NCBI GenBank assembly: GCA_963596005.1
Contig: CAVBJF010000001.1
Location: forward strand, 1-64,000
Reading direction: 5' to 3'
DNA from: Gallibacter pasteurianus_A
Lineage (GTDB): Bacteria > Bacillota > Clostridia > Peptostreptococcales > Anaerovoracaceae
Length of the DNA stretch: 64,000 nt
A program made the translations under genes and the position numbers. Under the pieces are notes generated by a model, which made no database searches, had not been told where the DNA came from, and was given only the letters and a program-made list of their open reading frames with translations. How positions within the stretch are numbered: position 1 is the first letter of the stretch; each line of letters opens with the position of its first letter. This document shows, piece after piece, positions 51,691 through 59,566 of this stretch.

Positions 51691-52026
51691 ATGCGCATAA
51701 GAAAAGAAAACGGCTTGATCCAGGAGGACGAAATCCTGCTTTTGGCAAAAGTTTCGGATGCTTTAGCACATCCTCTGCGAATAAAAATTTTTCAATTTAT
51801 AATGCAAAACAACGCTACAATGACGCCTGTCTGCAACAAGGATATTGTTGCAAACTTTAACTACGCACAGGCAACTATTTCACAGCACCTAAAAACGCTC
51901 ACTTCATCCGGGCTAATCGATGTAAAAAAGAAGGAGCAATTTTCTTACTACTTCGTAAATGTCGGTATGCATGCAAAATATGTGGATGTCGTCGGCAAAT
52001 TTATAAAACAAAAGCTCCCTTGCTAA
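51691..52026 (+). CDS. ArsR-family transcriptional regulator
   Basis: 111 residues, winged helix: LAHPLRIKIFQFI, recognition helix NYAQATISQHLKTLTSSGLI, wing VKKKEQFSYYFVN. No alpha-5 D-x-H...H site as in the other ArsR of this window; the only cysteines are in PVCNKD and the C-terminal LPC, so a thiol or other ligand is possible but untested. SD GAAAGGAAA. Ends at the terminator at 52010-52042. Confidence 0.88.
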   Translation: MRIRKENGLIQEDEILLLAKVSDALAHPLRIKIFQFIMQNNATMTPVCNKDIVANFNYAQATISQHLKTLTSSGLIDVKKKEQFSYYFVNVGMHAKYVDVVGKFIKQKLPC

Positions 52027-52042
52027 TTGCAAGAGAGCTTTT
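52010..52042. terminator. bidirectional terminator, ArsR / rubrerythrin
   Basis: 14-pair stem with one C-A mismatch (AAAAGCTCCCTTGC / GCAAGAGAGCTTTT), 5-base loop. It overlaps the ArsR end and lies past the convergent rubrerythrin gene. Confidence 0.85.
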
Positions 52043-52056
52043 TTACTCTTATAAAC

Positions 52057-52602
52057 CTATTTCCCAAAATATCTCTTTAGCAGACCTGCAAAGGCTTTGC
52101 CGTGTCTTGCTTCATCCTTTGCCATTTCATGAACTGTATCATGTATGGCGTCAAGGTTTAGCTGTTTAGCTTTTGTCGCAAGTGCCTTTTTGCCCTCGCA
52201 AGCGCCTGCTTCTGCGTCTACCCTCATCTGCAAGTTCTTTTCTGTCGAGTCAGTTACTACATCGCCGAGGAGCTCCGCAAATTTTGCCGCATGCTCTGCT
52301 TCTTCATAAGCAGCCTTTTCCCAGTACAATCCGATTTCAGGATAACCCTCTCTGTGAGCAACTCTTGCCATCGCAAGGTACATGCCTACCTCTGTGCATT
52401 CTCCCATGAAATTGTCATTTAATCCCTGCACGATTTCAGGGTCAACGCCCTTTGCCACGCCTACAACATGTTCGTCTGCCCATGTTACTTCGCCACCTTC
52501 AACTTTTTTGAATTTTTCTGCCGGCACACCACACTGTGGGCACTTTTCCGGTGGAGTATCTCCCTCATGTGTGTAACCGCATACTGTACAAACCCATTTC
52601 AT
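52057..52602 (-). CDS. reverse rubrerythrin (NADH peroxidase type)
   Basis: 181 residues. An N-terminal rubredoxin domain (VCTVCGY...CPQCGVP) precedes a diiron four-helix domain (GECTEVGMYLAMARVAHREGYPEIGLYWEKAAYEEAEHAAKF; KDEARHGKAF). This domain order is the reverse of classical rubrerythrin and is known in Clostridium as a peroxide- and oxygen-reducing NADH peroxidase. Shields an anaerobe from oxygen. SD AGGAGG. The 186-bp gap to the Nfu gene holds an AT-rich divergent promoter region without clear dyads. Confidence 0.94.
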   Translation of the reverse strand: MKWVCTVCGYTHEGDTPPEKCPQCGVPAEKFKKVEGGEVTWADEHVVGVAKGVDPEIVQGLNDNFMGECTEVGMYLAMARVAHREGYPEIGLYWEKAAYEEAEHAAKFAELLGDVVTDSTEKNLQMRVDAEAGACEGKKALATKAKQLNLDAIHDTVHEMAKDEARHGKAFAGLLKRYFGK

Positions 52603-52788
52603 ATCATTTACCTCCTGTTTGTTAGATTAGTGTTTTCTTTTTCAAAAAGATAATCAAAATAATCTTCATTTTCAGTATATACCATTCAGGGCATATAATG
52701 AAACAGAAAAAAGTGTTATTTTTTCTCTTTTTGTGGTAATATTTTTTATATATAAAAATGCAAATAAAAACAATCGGAGGTAAGGAAA

Positions 52789-53013
52789 ATGGAAGATAAA
52801 ATCAAGGAAGTACTCGATCAAATAAGGCCTATCCTGCAAAGAGACGGAGGCGACCTTGAATTTGTGGAATACACAGATGATAAGATCGTTCGTGTAAGGC
52901 TTCAAGGTGCTTGCGCGGGCTGCATGGGTGCTCAAATGACCCTAAAAGGTATCGTTGAAAATATATTAAAGGAAGCATATCCTGACGATATCGCATCTGT
53001 TGAATCGGTATAA
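52789..53013 (+). CDS. NifU C-terminal (Nfu) domain Fe-S carrier
   Basis: 74 residues, a stand-alone Nfu domain: LQRDGGDLEFVEY and the Fe-S-binding CAGCMGAQMTL. Transfers Fe-S clusters to target proteins. SD CGGAGG. The dipeptidase gene starts 15 bp downstream. Confidence 0.94.
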   Translation: MEDKIKEVLDQIRPILQRDGGDLEFVEYTDDKIVRVRLQGACAGCMGAQMTLKGIVENILKEAYPDDIASVESV

Positions 53014-53028
53014 ATCGGAGGGCGATTT

Positions 53029-54474
53029 GTGGAAAATATTAAAGCTATATATAAATGTATAGAAGCTAATAAAGATGATATGATAAAAACTCTGACAGAG
53101 CTTCTAAATATAAATAGCGAAGCTTCAGAGCCTAAGATTGATGCTCCATTTGGAAAAGGCGTTTCGGACGCCTTTCTTTATACGCTAAATAAAGGGGAAC
53201 AAGATGGCTTTATCACAAAAAATGTGGATAACTTCGGCGGGCACATAGACTTCCCTGCAGAGGGCGATTTTGACGGCGAAACAATGGGTATCCTTTGCCA
53301 CCTCGATGTTGTGCCCGCAGGTGACGGTTGGGAAACAGGCCCTTACAGCGCAACAGTAAAGGACGGCGTTATCTACGCCCGTGGCGCAGAGGACGATAAA
53401 GGCCCTACGATTGCGGCCTATTTTGCTATGAAAGCTATAAAAGATGCTAACATCAAATTAAATAAAAATGTCCGACTTATCCTCGGGCTCGATGAGGAAA
53501 CCGATTGGCGTGGCATGGATTATTATCTCGAAAGAGAAAATCCTCCGAATTTCGGATTTACACCGGATGCAGATTTCCCCCTTGTATATGCCGAAAAAGG
53601 TATTCTCACTTTTGACCTTGCTCAAAAGTTTACAAAAACGCAAAATACAGGGCTTGAGCTAAAAAGTTTTACTGGTGGCAAAGCTCCGAATATGGTTGCC
53701 GACTCTGCGAGAATGGTTGTTTTTTCAAAGCAGGGCCTGCAAGGCGTATACGATAAAATCAAACAGCAGGTTGCAAGTTATAGGCAAGAAACAGGTCAAA
53801 AGGTAAATTGCAAGGGAGTAGGCAAAAGCTTTGAGATCACAGCAGAAGGCAAGCCTTCTCACGGTGCGCAGCCCCAAAATGGCATAAATGCCATATCAAT
53901 ACTGGCAGACTTTGCAAAAATTTTGGAATTTGACAACGAAGGTGTCAACGATTTTATTTCTTTTTATAACGATTGTATCGGATTTGAGTTAGATGGCGCA
54001 AAACTTGGCATCGGTTTTAAAGACGAAATTTCGGGTGGCACTGTTGTAAATGTGGGTATGCTAAAGCTCGACAAAAAATCTGCCGAGCTTACCGTCAATG
54101 TCAGGTTCCCTGTTTCGTGTGATGATGAAACAATATATAAAAGTCTTTCGGATGCTCTTTTAAGCTACAACATTGGCATTGTAAAAAGAAAATATCAACC
54201 GCCTCTTTTTGTTGAAAAGGAGAGCCGGTTCGCACAGATGCTTATGCGTGCTTATCAAGATGTAACAGGTGATATAAATTCAAAGCCACTCATAATCGGC
54301 GGTGGCACATACGCAAGAGCGATGAAAAAATTTGTTGCTTTTGGTGCTAAATTTCCAAATGAAGAAGAAAAAGCTCATCAAAAAAACGAATGTTTTTCAA
54401 TAGAGAATCTTGTTAAATGCACACAAATATATGCACGTGCAATTTATATGCTTTGCACACAAAAAAATGCTTGA
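53029..54474 (+). CDS. Sapep/PepV-type metallodipeptidase (M20)
   Basis: 481 residues, cytosolic M20 dipeptidase. Metal and catalytic residues in LCHLDVVPAGDGWE, GAEDDKGPTIAAYFA and LGLDEETDWRGMDYY, lid domain SHGAQPQNGINAI and C-terminal IIGGGTYARAM. Cuts Xaa-dipeptides during amino-acid use. GTG start with TCGGAGGG upstream. No terminator is evident after it beyond an AT-only palindrome. Confidence 0.93.
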   Translation: MENIKAIYKCIEANKDDMIKTLTELLNINSEASEPKIDAPFGKGVSDAFLYTLNKGEQDGFITKNVDNFGGHIDFPAEGDFDGETMGILCHLDVVPAGDGWETGPYSATVKDGVIYARGAEDDKGPTIAAYFAMKAIKDANIKLNKNVRLILGLDEETDWRGMDYYLERENPPNFGFTPDADFPLVYAEKGILTFDLAQKFTKTQNTGLELKSFTGGKAPNMVADSARMVVFSKQGLQGVYDKIKQQVASYRQETGQKVNCKGVGKSFEITAEGKPSHGAQPQNGINAISILADFAKILEFDNEGVNDFISFYNDCIGFELDGAKLGIGFKDEISGGTVVNVGMLKLDKKSAELTVNVRFPVSCDDETIYKSLSDALLSYNIGIVKRKYQPPLFVEKESRFAQMLMRAYQDVTGDINSKPLIIGGGTYARAMKKFVAFGAKFPNEEEKAHQKNECFSIENLVKCTQIYARAIYMLCTQKNA

Positions 54475-54491
54475 AAAAATATTTTTTCAGA

Positions 54492-54505
54492 GTACAATAT
54501 TGTAC
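54492..54505. promoter_or_regulatory. 14-bp perfect palindrome upstream of the ArsB/NhaD transporter
   Basis: GTACAATATTGTAC, fully self-complementary without spacer, 77 bp before the transporter start. Looks like an operator for a small dimeric regulator; none is encoded beside it. Confidence 0.4.
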
Positions 54506-54581
54506 GTGGATAAATTCTTTTTGTGGTTTTTTTAGCACAAATAGAATAAAAAAATGAGACAAATAAGGGAGGTATATTCTT

Positions 54582-55862
54582 TTGGATCAGTCACAAATTA
54601 TTTCCATTGTAGTCTTTCTCGCTGTAATAGCACTTATCGTTTGGAATAAAATCCACGAAGCTGTTATAGCTGTTGCAGGCTCTGTAGCACTATTGCTATT
54701 GCACATTCTCGATGTAGAAACAGCGGCAAGTTATATAGACTACAATACTATCGGCGTACTTGTCGGTATGATGTTGCTTGTTAATGTAATAAAGCACTCG
54801 GGCATGTTCGAATATATCGCAATCAAAACTGCGAAAATCGCAAAAGGTGATCCTTGGAAAATTATGATGATGTTTGTCATCGTTACAGCAGTTCTTTCCG
54901 GATTTTTGGATAACGTAACAACTGTACTTCTTATAGGACCTATGACGATTTCTATCACTCGCATGCTTGGTCTAAACCCTGTACCGTTCTTGCTATCGCA
55001 GATATTAGCTTCCAATATGGGTGGTACTGCAACGCTTATAGGTGATCCACCGAACATCATGATAGGTAGCCAAGCAGGCCTTTCATTTATGGACTTTATC
55101 CTAAATGCTGCTCCGGCGATCGTTATCATTATGATAGTATTCATTTTTGGGCTAAAGATTATATACGGCAAAAAGATGCAAGTAGAGGACTCCGCAATAC
55201 AGCGAATAATGCTTCTTGACGAGACAAAGGCTATCGAAGATCCCGCACTCATGAAAAAGAGTATCGTTATGATTTGCCTTGTTGTACTCGGCTTTGTATT
55301 CCATTCACAGCTAAATGTAGAGTCAAGCGTAGTTGCTCTTACCGCTGCCGCAATAATGATGATTATAGGAAAACAAAAAGCAGAGGATATCATCGCAGAT
55401 GTGGAATGGACTTCAATCATATTCTTTACTGCATTATTTATAGTGGTTGGCGGACTTGTTGAAACAGGAGTTGTAGGAGAGCTTGCAAATGTAATAATAA
55501 GCGCAACCTCAGACAGGCCGATTATGACAATGCTTATTATCCTTTGGGCTTCTGCATTGCTATCAACTATACTAAACAATATACCATTTGTTGCCGCACT
55601 TATACCTCTTGTAATAGATATGGGACAAAGCGGTATGGATGTATTCCCCCTATGGTGGGCGATCTCTCTTGGCGCTTGCCTCGGTGGTAATGGTACTCTT
55701 GTTGGTGCTTCGGCAAATATCGTACTTGCAAATATCAGTGCAAAACACGGATATCCGATTTCGTTTGCGAGATTCTTTAAGTTTGGATTTCCTGCAATGC
55801 TTATGTCGATAGTAATTTCAACAATCTATCTCGTAATCAGATACGGCGTGTTCTACTACTAA
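54582..55862 (+). CDS. ArsB/NhaD-family ion transporter
   Basis: 426 residues, about 11 membrane helices. Family signatures: LVGMMLLVNVIKHSGMFEYIAIK, SGFLDNVTTVLLIGPM, ASNMGGTATLIGDPPNIMIG and LNNIPFVAALIP. The family includes arsenite and Na+/H+ or anion carriers; substrate cannot be set from sequence, and no ars gene is near. TTG start with GGGAGG upstream. Confidence 0.9.
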   Translation: MDQSQIISIVVFLAVIALIVWNKIHEAVIAVAGSVALLLLHILDVETAASYIDYNTIGVLVGMMLLVNVIKHSGMFEYIAIKTAKIAKGDPWKIMMMFVIVTAVLSGFLDNVTTVLLIGPMTISITRMLGLNPVPFLLSQILASNMGGTATLIGDPPNIMIGSQAGLSFMDFILNAAPAIVIIMIVFIFGLKIIYGKKMQVEDSAIQRIMLLDETKAIEDPALMKKSIVMICLVVLGFVFHSQLNVESSVVALTAAAIMMIIGKQKAEDIIADVEWTSIIFFTALFIVVGGLVETGVVGELANVIISATSDRPIMTMLIILWASALLSTILNNIPFVAALIPLVIDMGQSGMDVFPLWWAISLGACLGGNGTLVGASANIVLANISAKHGYPISFARFFKFGFPAMLMSIVISTIYLVIRYGVFYY

Positions 55863-55904
55863 AAACAAAGCTGTAAGGCAAAATAGCATATAAATTTAAC
55901 TTTA

Positions 55905-55935
55905 AAAGGCTCGTTGCGGTTTGCAACGGGCCTTT
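55905..55935. terminator. bidirectional terminator, transporter / tsaE
   Basis: 13-bp stem AAAGGCTCGTTGC/GCAACGGGCCTTT with one G-T pair and 5-base loop. Convergent genes flank it. Confidence 0.8.
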
Positions 55936-55956
55936 CGCATGAGCTCGCAGGAGCGT

Positions 55957-56382
55957 CTATAAAGAGAAATTATACCTATATACTCTCTCATCTGCATCGC
56001 TTCCGTAATCTATAAATATTATCTTCGCATTTTCGGGTATGATCTCAGAAATAACATCTGCCCATTCAATGACGCATACGCCATCCCCAAAAAAGTATTC
56101 CTCATATCCAAGCTCGTACATCTCCTGCGCATCGGCAAGTCTATATACATCAAAATGGTAGAGCGGAAGTTTTCCGCTTTTGTATTCCTGCACAATCGTA
56201 AAAGTGGGACTTGTAATTTCCTCATTTATCCACAGCTCTTTTGCTATATATTTTGTAAGAGTTGTCTTGCCTGTACCAAGATCACCGACAAGCGCAATAA
56301 TATCGCCCGCTACAAGTGTAGCAGCAAGTTTTTTTGCGAACTTACTTGTCTCAAATTCATTTTTTATAATCTGACTTTGCAT
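55957..56382 (-). CDS. tsaE: tRNA threonylcarbamoyladenosine ATPase TsaE
   Basis: 141 residues. Walker A GDLGTGKTTLTKYIA (about 33), switch region SPTFTIVQEY, then HFDVYRL and VIEWAD, the family set. Needed with TsaB/TsaD for t6A in tRNA; those genes are not in the window. DUF2156 gene precedes it by 24 bp. Confidence 0.94.
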   Translation of the reverse strand: MQSQIIKNEFETSKFAKKLAATLVAGDIIALVGDLGTGKTTLTKYIAKELWINEEITSPTFTIVQEYKSGKLPLYHFDVYRLADAQEMYELGYEEYFFGDGVCVIEWADVISEIIPENAKIIFIDYGSDADERVYRYNFSL

Positions 56383-56406
56383 CTTTTTTTGCCCTTTCTC
56401 AAAGGT

Positions 56407-57342
56407 TTACTTAAATGTCACATTGTATTTTTCAACAAGCTTTAAAGGCTTGTAACTGAGTTTTGATTTGCGCAATCCGGGAAGCCCCATATCCTCTTCT
56501 CTATTTACATACTTTATCTCGCTTGGTAAATGTTTGCAAAATTCCATATTTATTATCTGATAAAGCCCACGATAGTTGATATTTGCCTTTTCGATATGAA
56601 CCCCTACCGTATTTTTGTTTATCACTCCGCCAACGCTAAGTGCCTCTATCTTGCCGTCTATAAATATCGCTCCCGCAATATATTTTGCTTCTTCGATATT
56701 TTTGAAGACATCGCGCATTGCCTTTTCCTCCATATCAAGCAACGCTCTCTCATGTGGAGGGATATCCTTTCTCGCATTAAATTCGGCTATAAAACGCATT
56801 GCATCATCTGCCATGTCGCTTGTCAAAGGTCGATACTCGTACTCATAATTTTTTAAAAAGTAATTCATATGATTTTTCTTTTTATGAAGATCGCGACCTT
56901 TGAGCTCTATCATATTTTCCTTTTTATAAAGATAGTCAAAATTATCTCTATCCGCTTCTACCCTTAGCTCTCCCGGGAAAGCTTTTTGTAACTCCTCGAT
57001 AAGCGCAAACGGTACAAGCCCCATTAAGAATGGATGCCCTGCCTCCTCAACTTTTTCTTTTGCTAAAAGTACAGTCTCCCGCACTTTTTCAGATTCATAC
57101 TTTCCGCTGCTCGTAAGTGGTACGCTGACAAACGGAAAGATAATTCCATCCTCAAGCTCAAGATAGTTCATGCCGCATAAGCACACATATTCTCCAAATT
57201 TTTGCCAAGAAAAATCATTGATATCTCTCCACATATAAAGAGAGGAAAAAGATAGCCCTGATGTACCGTATCTGTATCCTCTCAAGTATTTTTGCAACTC
57301 ATCTCTATTTTCTATGCTTATATTATTATCAAAAATAGCCAT
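56407..57342 (-). CDS. DUF2156 (GNAT-fold) protein
   Basis: 311 residues, soluble, double GNAT-like fold as in the acyltransferase part of MprF relatives. Visible: SFSSLYMWRDI, DLHKKKNHMNYFLKNYEYEYRPL, and AIFIDGKIEALSVGGVINKNTVGVHIEKANINYRGLYQIIN. Probably an acyl- or aminoacyl-transferase; substrate unknown. SD weak. Confidence 0.85.
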   Translation of the reverse strand: MAIFDNNISIENRDELQKYLRGYRYGTSGLSFSSLYMWRDINDFSWQKFGEYVCLCGMNYLELEDGIIFPFVSVPLTSSGKYESEKVRETVLLAKEKVEEAGHPFLMGLVPFALIEELQKAFPGELRVEADRDNFDYLYKKENMIELKGRDLHKKKNHMNYFLKNYEYEYRPLTSDMADDAMRFIAEFNARKDIPPHERALLDMEEKAMRDVFKNIEEAKYIAGAIFIDGKIEALSVGGVINKNTVGVHIEKANINYRGLYQIINMEFCKHLPSEIKYVNREEDMGLPGLRKSKLSYKPLKLVEKYNVTFK

Positions 57343-57395
57343 TTGATTCTGCTTTTTTTACTCCTTTACTTTCTTTCTTCGTTCACTTTTAACTT

Positions 57396-58190
57396 TTAAA
57401 GTATTTCATATTCTTTGAATGCCGTTTTTACTTCTTCCTTTGGCAAGTAACCGGCTGTGAGATCATATGTGAGCGGTGTTATCGTCGCATAGTTTTGGTC
57501 TGCCATAAGCACATCCGCCGGTAAATCAACATCATTTATAACATCAAACGAGATTGGTTTACCGCCGTAATAAATTTGTATGCGCCCATCGTCACAATAT
57601 ACAGGATTGAACCAGTTTTCATAATCTCTAATGCCCAGCTTCGTCAGCTTAAGACCTTTTATCCTGCTTTTTGGGATGTCCGGCACATTTATATTTAAAA
57701 GGTATTCCTGCCTTCGCTCAAATATACCTTCTTTAAATGCCTTTGCCACCCTTTGCGCAAGTTCGCACGCATAAGTAAAACTTTTTGGTTCGTGGCTTTG
57801 GACTGACATTGCAACAGAAAATACGCCATTGACAAGTCCTTCTCTGGCTGCCCCGACTGTACCGCTATAAAGAGTATCCGTGCCGAGGTTGCCACCGTGA
57901 TTTATGCCGGAAAAGACAGCATCTATTGCTATTCCTTGTCTGTCTAATAATTGCAACCCCATTTTTACACAGTCCGCAGGCGTGCCCGTAAACGCATATG
58001 CTTTAGTGGCTCCCTTGACTTCATCCTCTATAAACCACAATTTTTCATGCATTGTAATACTATGACTTGCCCCGCTCCTCTGTGAATCCGGTGCTATAAC
58101 ATAAACTTCGGCCTCCTTAGAGAGCGCCTCAACCAACTTATTTATGCCTTTTGCCCTTATCCCATCATCGTTTGACACTAGTATTTTCAT
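57396..58190 (-). CDS. surE: 5'/3'-nucleotidase SurE
   Basis: 264 residues. Metal site SNDDG (6-10), APDSQRSGASHSIT, FSGINHGGNLGTDTLYSGTVGAAREG. Dephosphorylates nucleoside monophosphates, helping stationary-phase survival. SD GAGGGG. Confidence 0.95.
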   Translation of the reverse strand: MKILVSNDDGIRAKGINKLVEALSKEAEVYVIAPDSQRSGASHSITMHEKLWFIEDEVKGATKAYAFTGTPADCVKMGLQLLDRQGIAIDAVFSGINHGGNLGTDTLYSGTVGAAREGLVNGVFSVAMSVQSHEPKSFTYACELAQRVAKAFKEGIFERRQEYLLNINVPDIPKSRIKGLKLTKLGIRDYENWFNPVYCDDGRIQIYYGGKPISFDVINDVDLPADVLMADQNYATITPLTYDLTAGYLPKEEVKTAFKEYEIL

Positions 58191-58228
58191 ATCTACCCCT
58201 CATAGTTCAACTCATCGTTCGACCTAAA

Positions 58229-58978
58229 TTATACACTTGCTTTTAACAGTTCGCCAATTGCCCCATGAATAACAAGATCTGCCTTTTTATCAAATGGCGT
58301 CGCATCCTTATTTATCAAAATCAAATGCTTGCCAGTAAAATAATTCAAAAATCCCGCTGCCGGGTAAACGACAAGAGAAGTGCCTCCAACAATCAAGGTG
58401 TCAGCCTCTGCTATGGCATTTACCGCTCCGACGATTTGTTTTTCATCCAAAGCTTCCTCATACAAAACTACATCCGGCTTGACTATGCCTCCGCATATAT
58501 CGCACCTTGGCACTTCGTCTTTGCTATTTGCATTGTCGAGCACATAATCTAACTCAAAATGCTTGCCACAGTCCATACATCTATTTCGTTGTACCGAGCC
58601 ATGCAATTCAAACACATTTTTACTTCCTGCTTTTTGATGAAGCCCATCCACATTTTGCGTAATGACCGCTTTTAGCTTGCCTTCTTTCTCTAACTTTGCG
58701 AGAGCAATATGGGCATCGTTTGGCTTCGCGTCTTTAAATACCAGGTTATGCTTGTAGTAATCAAAAAACTTGCTTGTCTCCTGCATGAAAAACGTATGTG
58801 AAAGCATATGCTCCGGTGAAACCCCATAAACCTTTTGCGCATTATATAATCCTGTTTCAGATCTAAAATCCGGGATGTCACTTTCCGTGGAAACACCTGC
58901 CCCGCCGAAAAATACTATATTGCTGCTGTTTTTTATTATTTCCCTTAACCTGTCAATCTTTTCTTTGTTTTCTGCCAC
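58229..58978 (-). CDS. cobB: NAD-dependent protein deacylase (sirtuin)
   Basis: 249 residues. NAD site FFGGAGVSTESDIPDFRS, TQNVDGLHQKAG, catalytic His in ELHGSV, zinc cysteines CMDC...CDIC, and GGTSLVVYPAA. Removes acyl groups from lysines using NAD. GTG start with GAGGG upstream. Followed by surE at 38 bp. Confidence 0.95.
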   Translation of the reverse strand: MAENKEKIDRLREIIKNSSNIVFFGGAGVSTESDIPDFRSETGLYNAQKVYGVSPEHMLSHTFFMQETSKFFDYYKHNLVFKDAKPNDAHIALAKLEKEGKLKAVITQNVDGLHQKAGSKNVFELHGSVQRNRCMDCGKHFELDYVLDNANSKDEVPRCDICGGIVKPDVVLYEEALDEKQIVGAVNAIAEADTLIVGGTSLVVYPAAGFLNYFTGKHLILINKDATPFDKKADLVIHGAIGELLKASV

Positions 58979-58999
58979 GACTGCACCCTCTTTCGCCTT

Positions 59000-59548
59000 T
59001 TACTTTTTGCTTATAACATACGCAAACTGACTTCGCATCGGCGTTCTATACAAAGCGTACGCCATAACCGTAGCAAGCACAATGCCTGTCACAAATTGCA
59101 CAATATTCATTGGCACAGACGCAAGTGGTGCTACGAAATTGCCTAACATAAAACCTTCCGCAACATAGTATCCAAACACCATAAAAAATCCTGCGATTAC
59201 CATACTCACTACTTCCATAATTTTGAATTTTATGCCTTCGTAACCATGTCTCAGCGCAAAATCTATAAATAGCCCCATCACTACAGCCATTAGCCCCTTT
59301 ACAACAAAGGTCACGGGGATATATTGTACATAGCCTGCAAACATGTCCGCCATCGCCGAGCCAACACCCGCTGCAACTGCCCCCCATTTCCATCCAAGTA
59401 ATAGCACAGAGAAAAATATCATACAATCTCCAAGGTGTACATATCCTTGCGTTGCCGGCACAGGCACCCGTATTACCATCGTCATAACAATGACCATGCA
59501 CATCATCATCGCAGTTAAAACCATCTTTCCAACCATCTTATTTCTCAT
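59000..59548 (-). CDS. ECF transporter S component
   Basis: 182 residues, six membrane helices. TQGYVHLGDCMIFFSVLLLGWKWGAVAAGVGSAMADM is the hallmark of the S-component group that includes HmpT/YpaA-like vitamin binders. Needs the shared EcfAT module, not in the window. Vitamin not assignable. It lies 18 bp behind the degenerate P-type ATPase and 21 bp before cobB. Confidence 0.86.
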   Translation of the reverse strand: MRNKMVGKMVLTAMMMCMVIVMTMVIRVPVPATQGYVHLGDCMIFFSVLLLGWKWGAVAAGVGSAMADMFAGYVQYIPVTFVVKGLMAVVMGLFIDFALRHGYEGIKFKIMEVVSMVIAGFFMVFGYYVAEGFMLGNFVAPLASVPMNIVQFVTGIVLATVMAYALYRTPMRSQFAYVISKK

Positions 59549-59566
59549 CTTTTTTCCTTTCCACTT

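Noticed and set aside
54740..55579. 279-codon minus-strand frame over the ArsB/NhaD gene
   Set aside because: Antisense shadow of a membrane protein; no SD and no family features.
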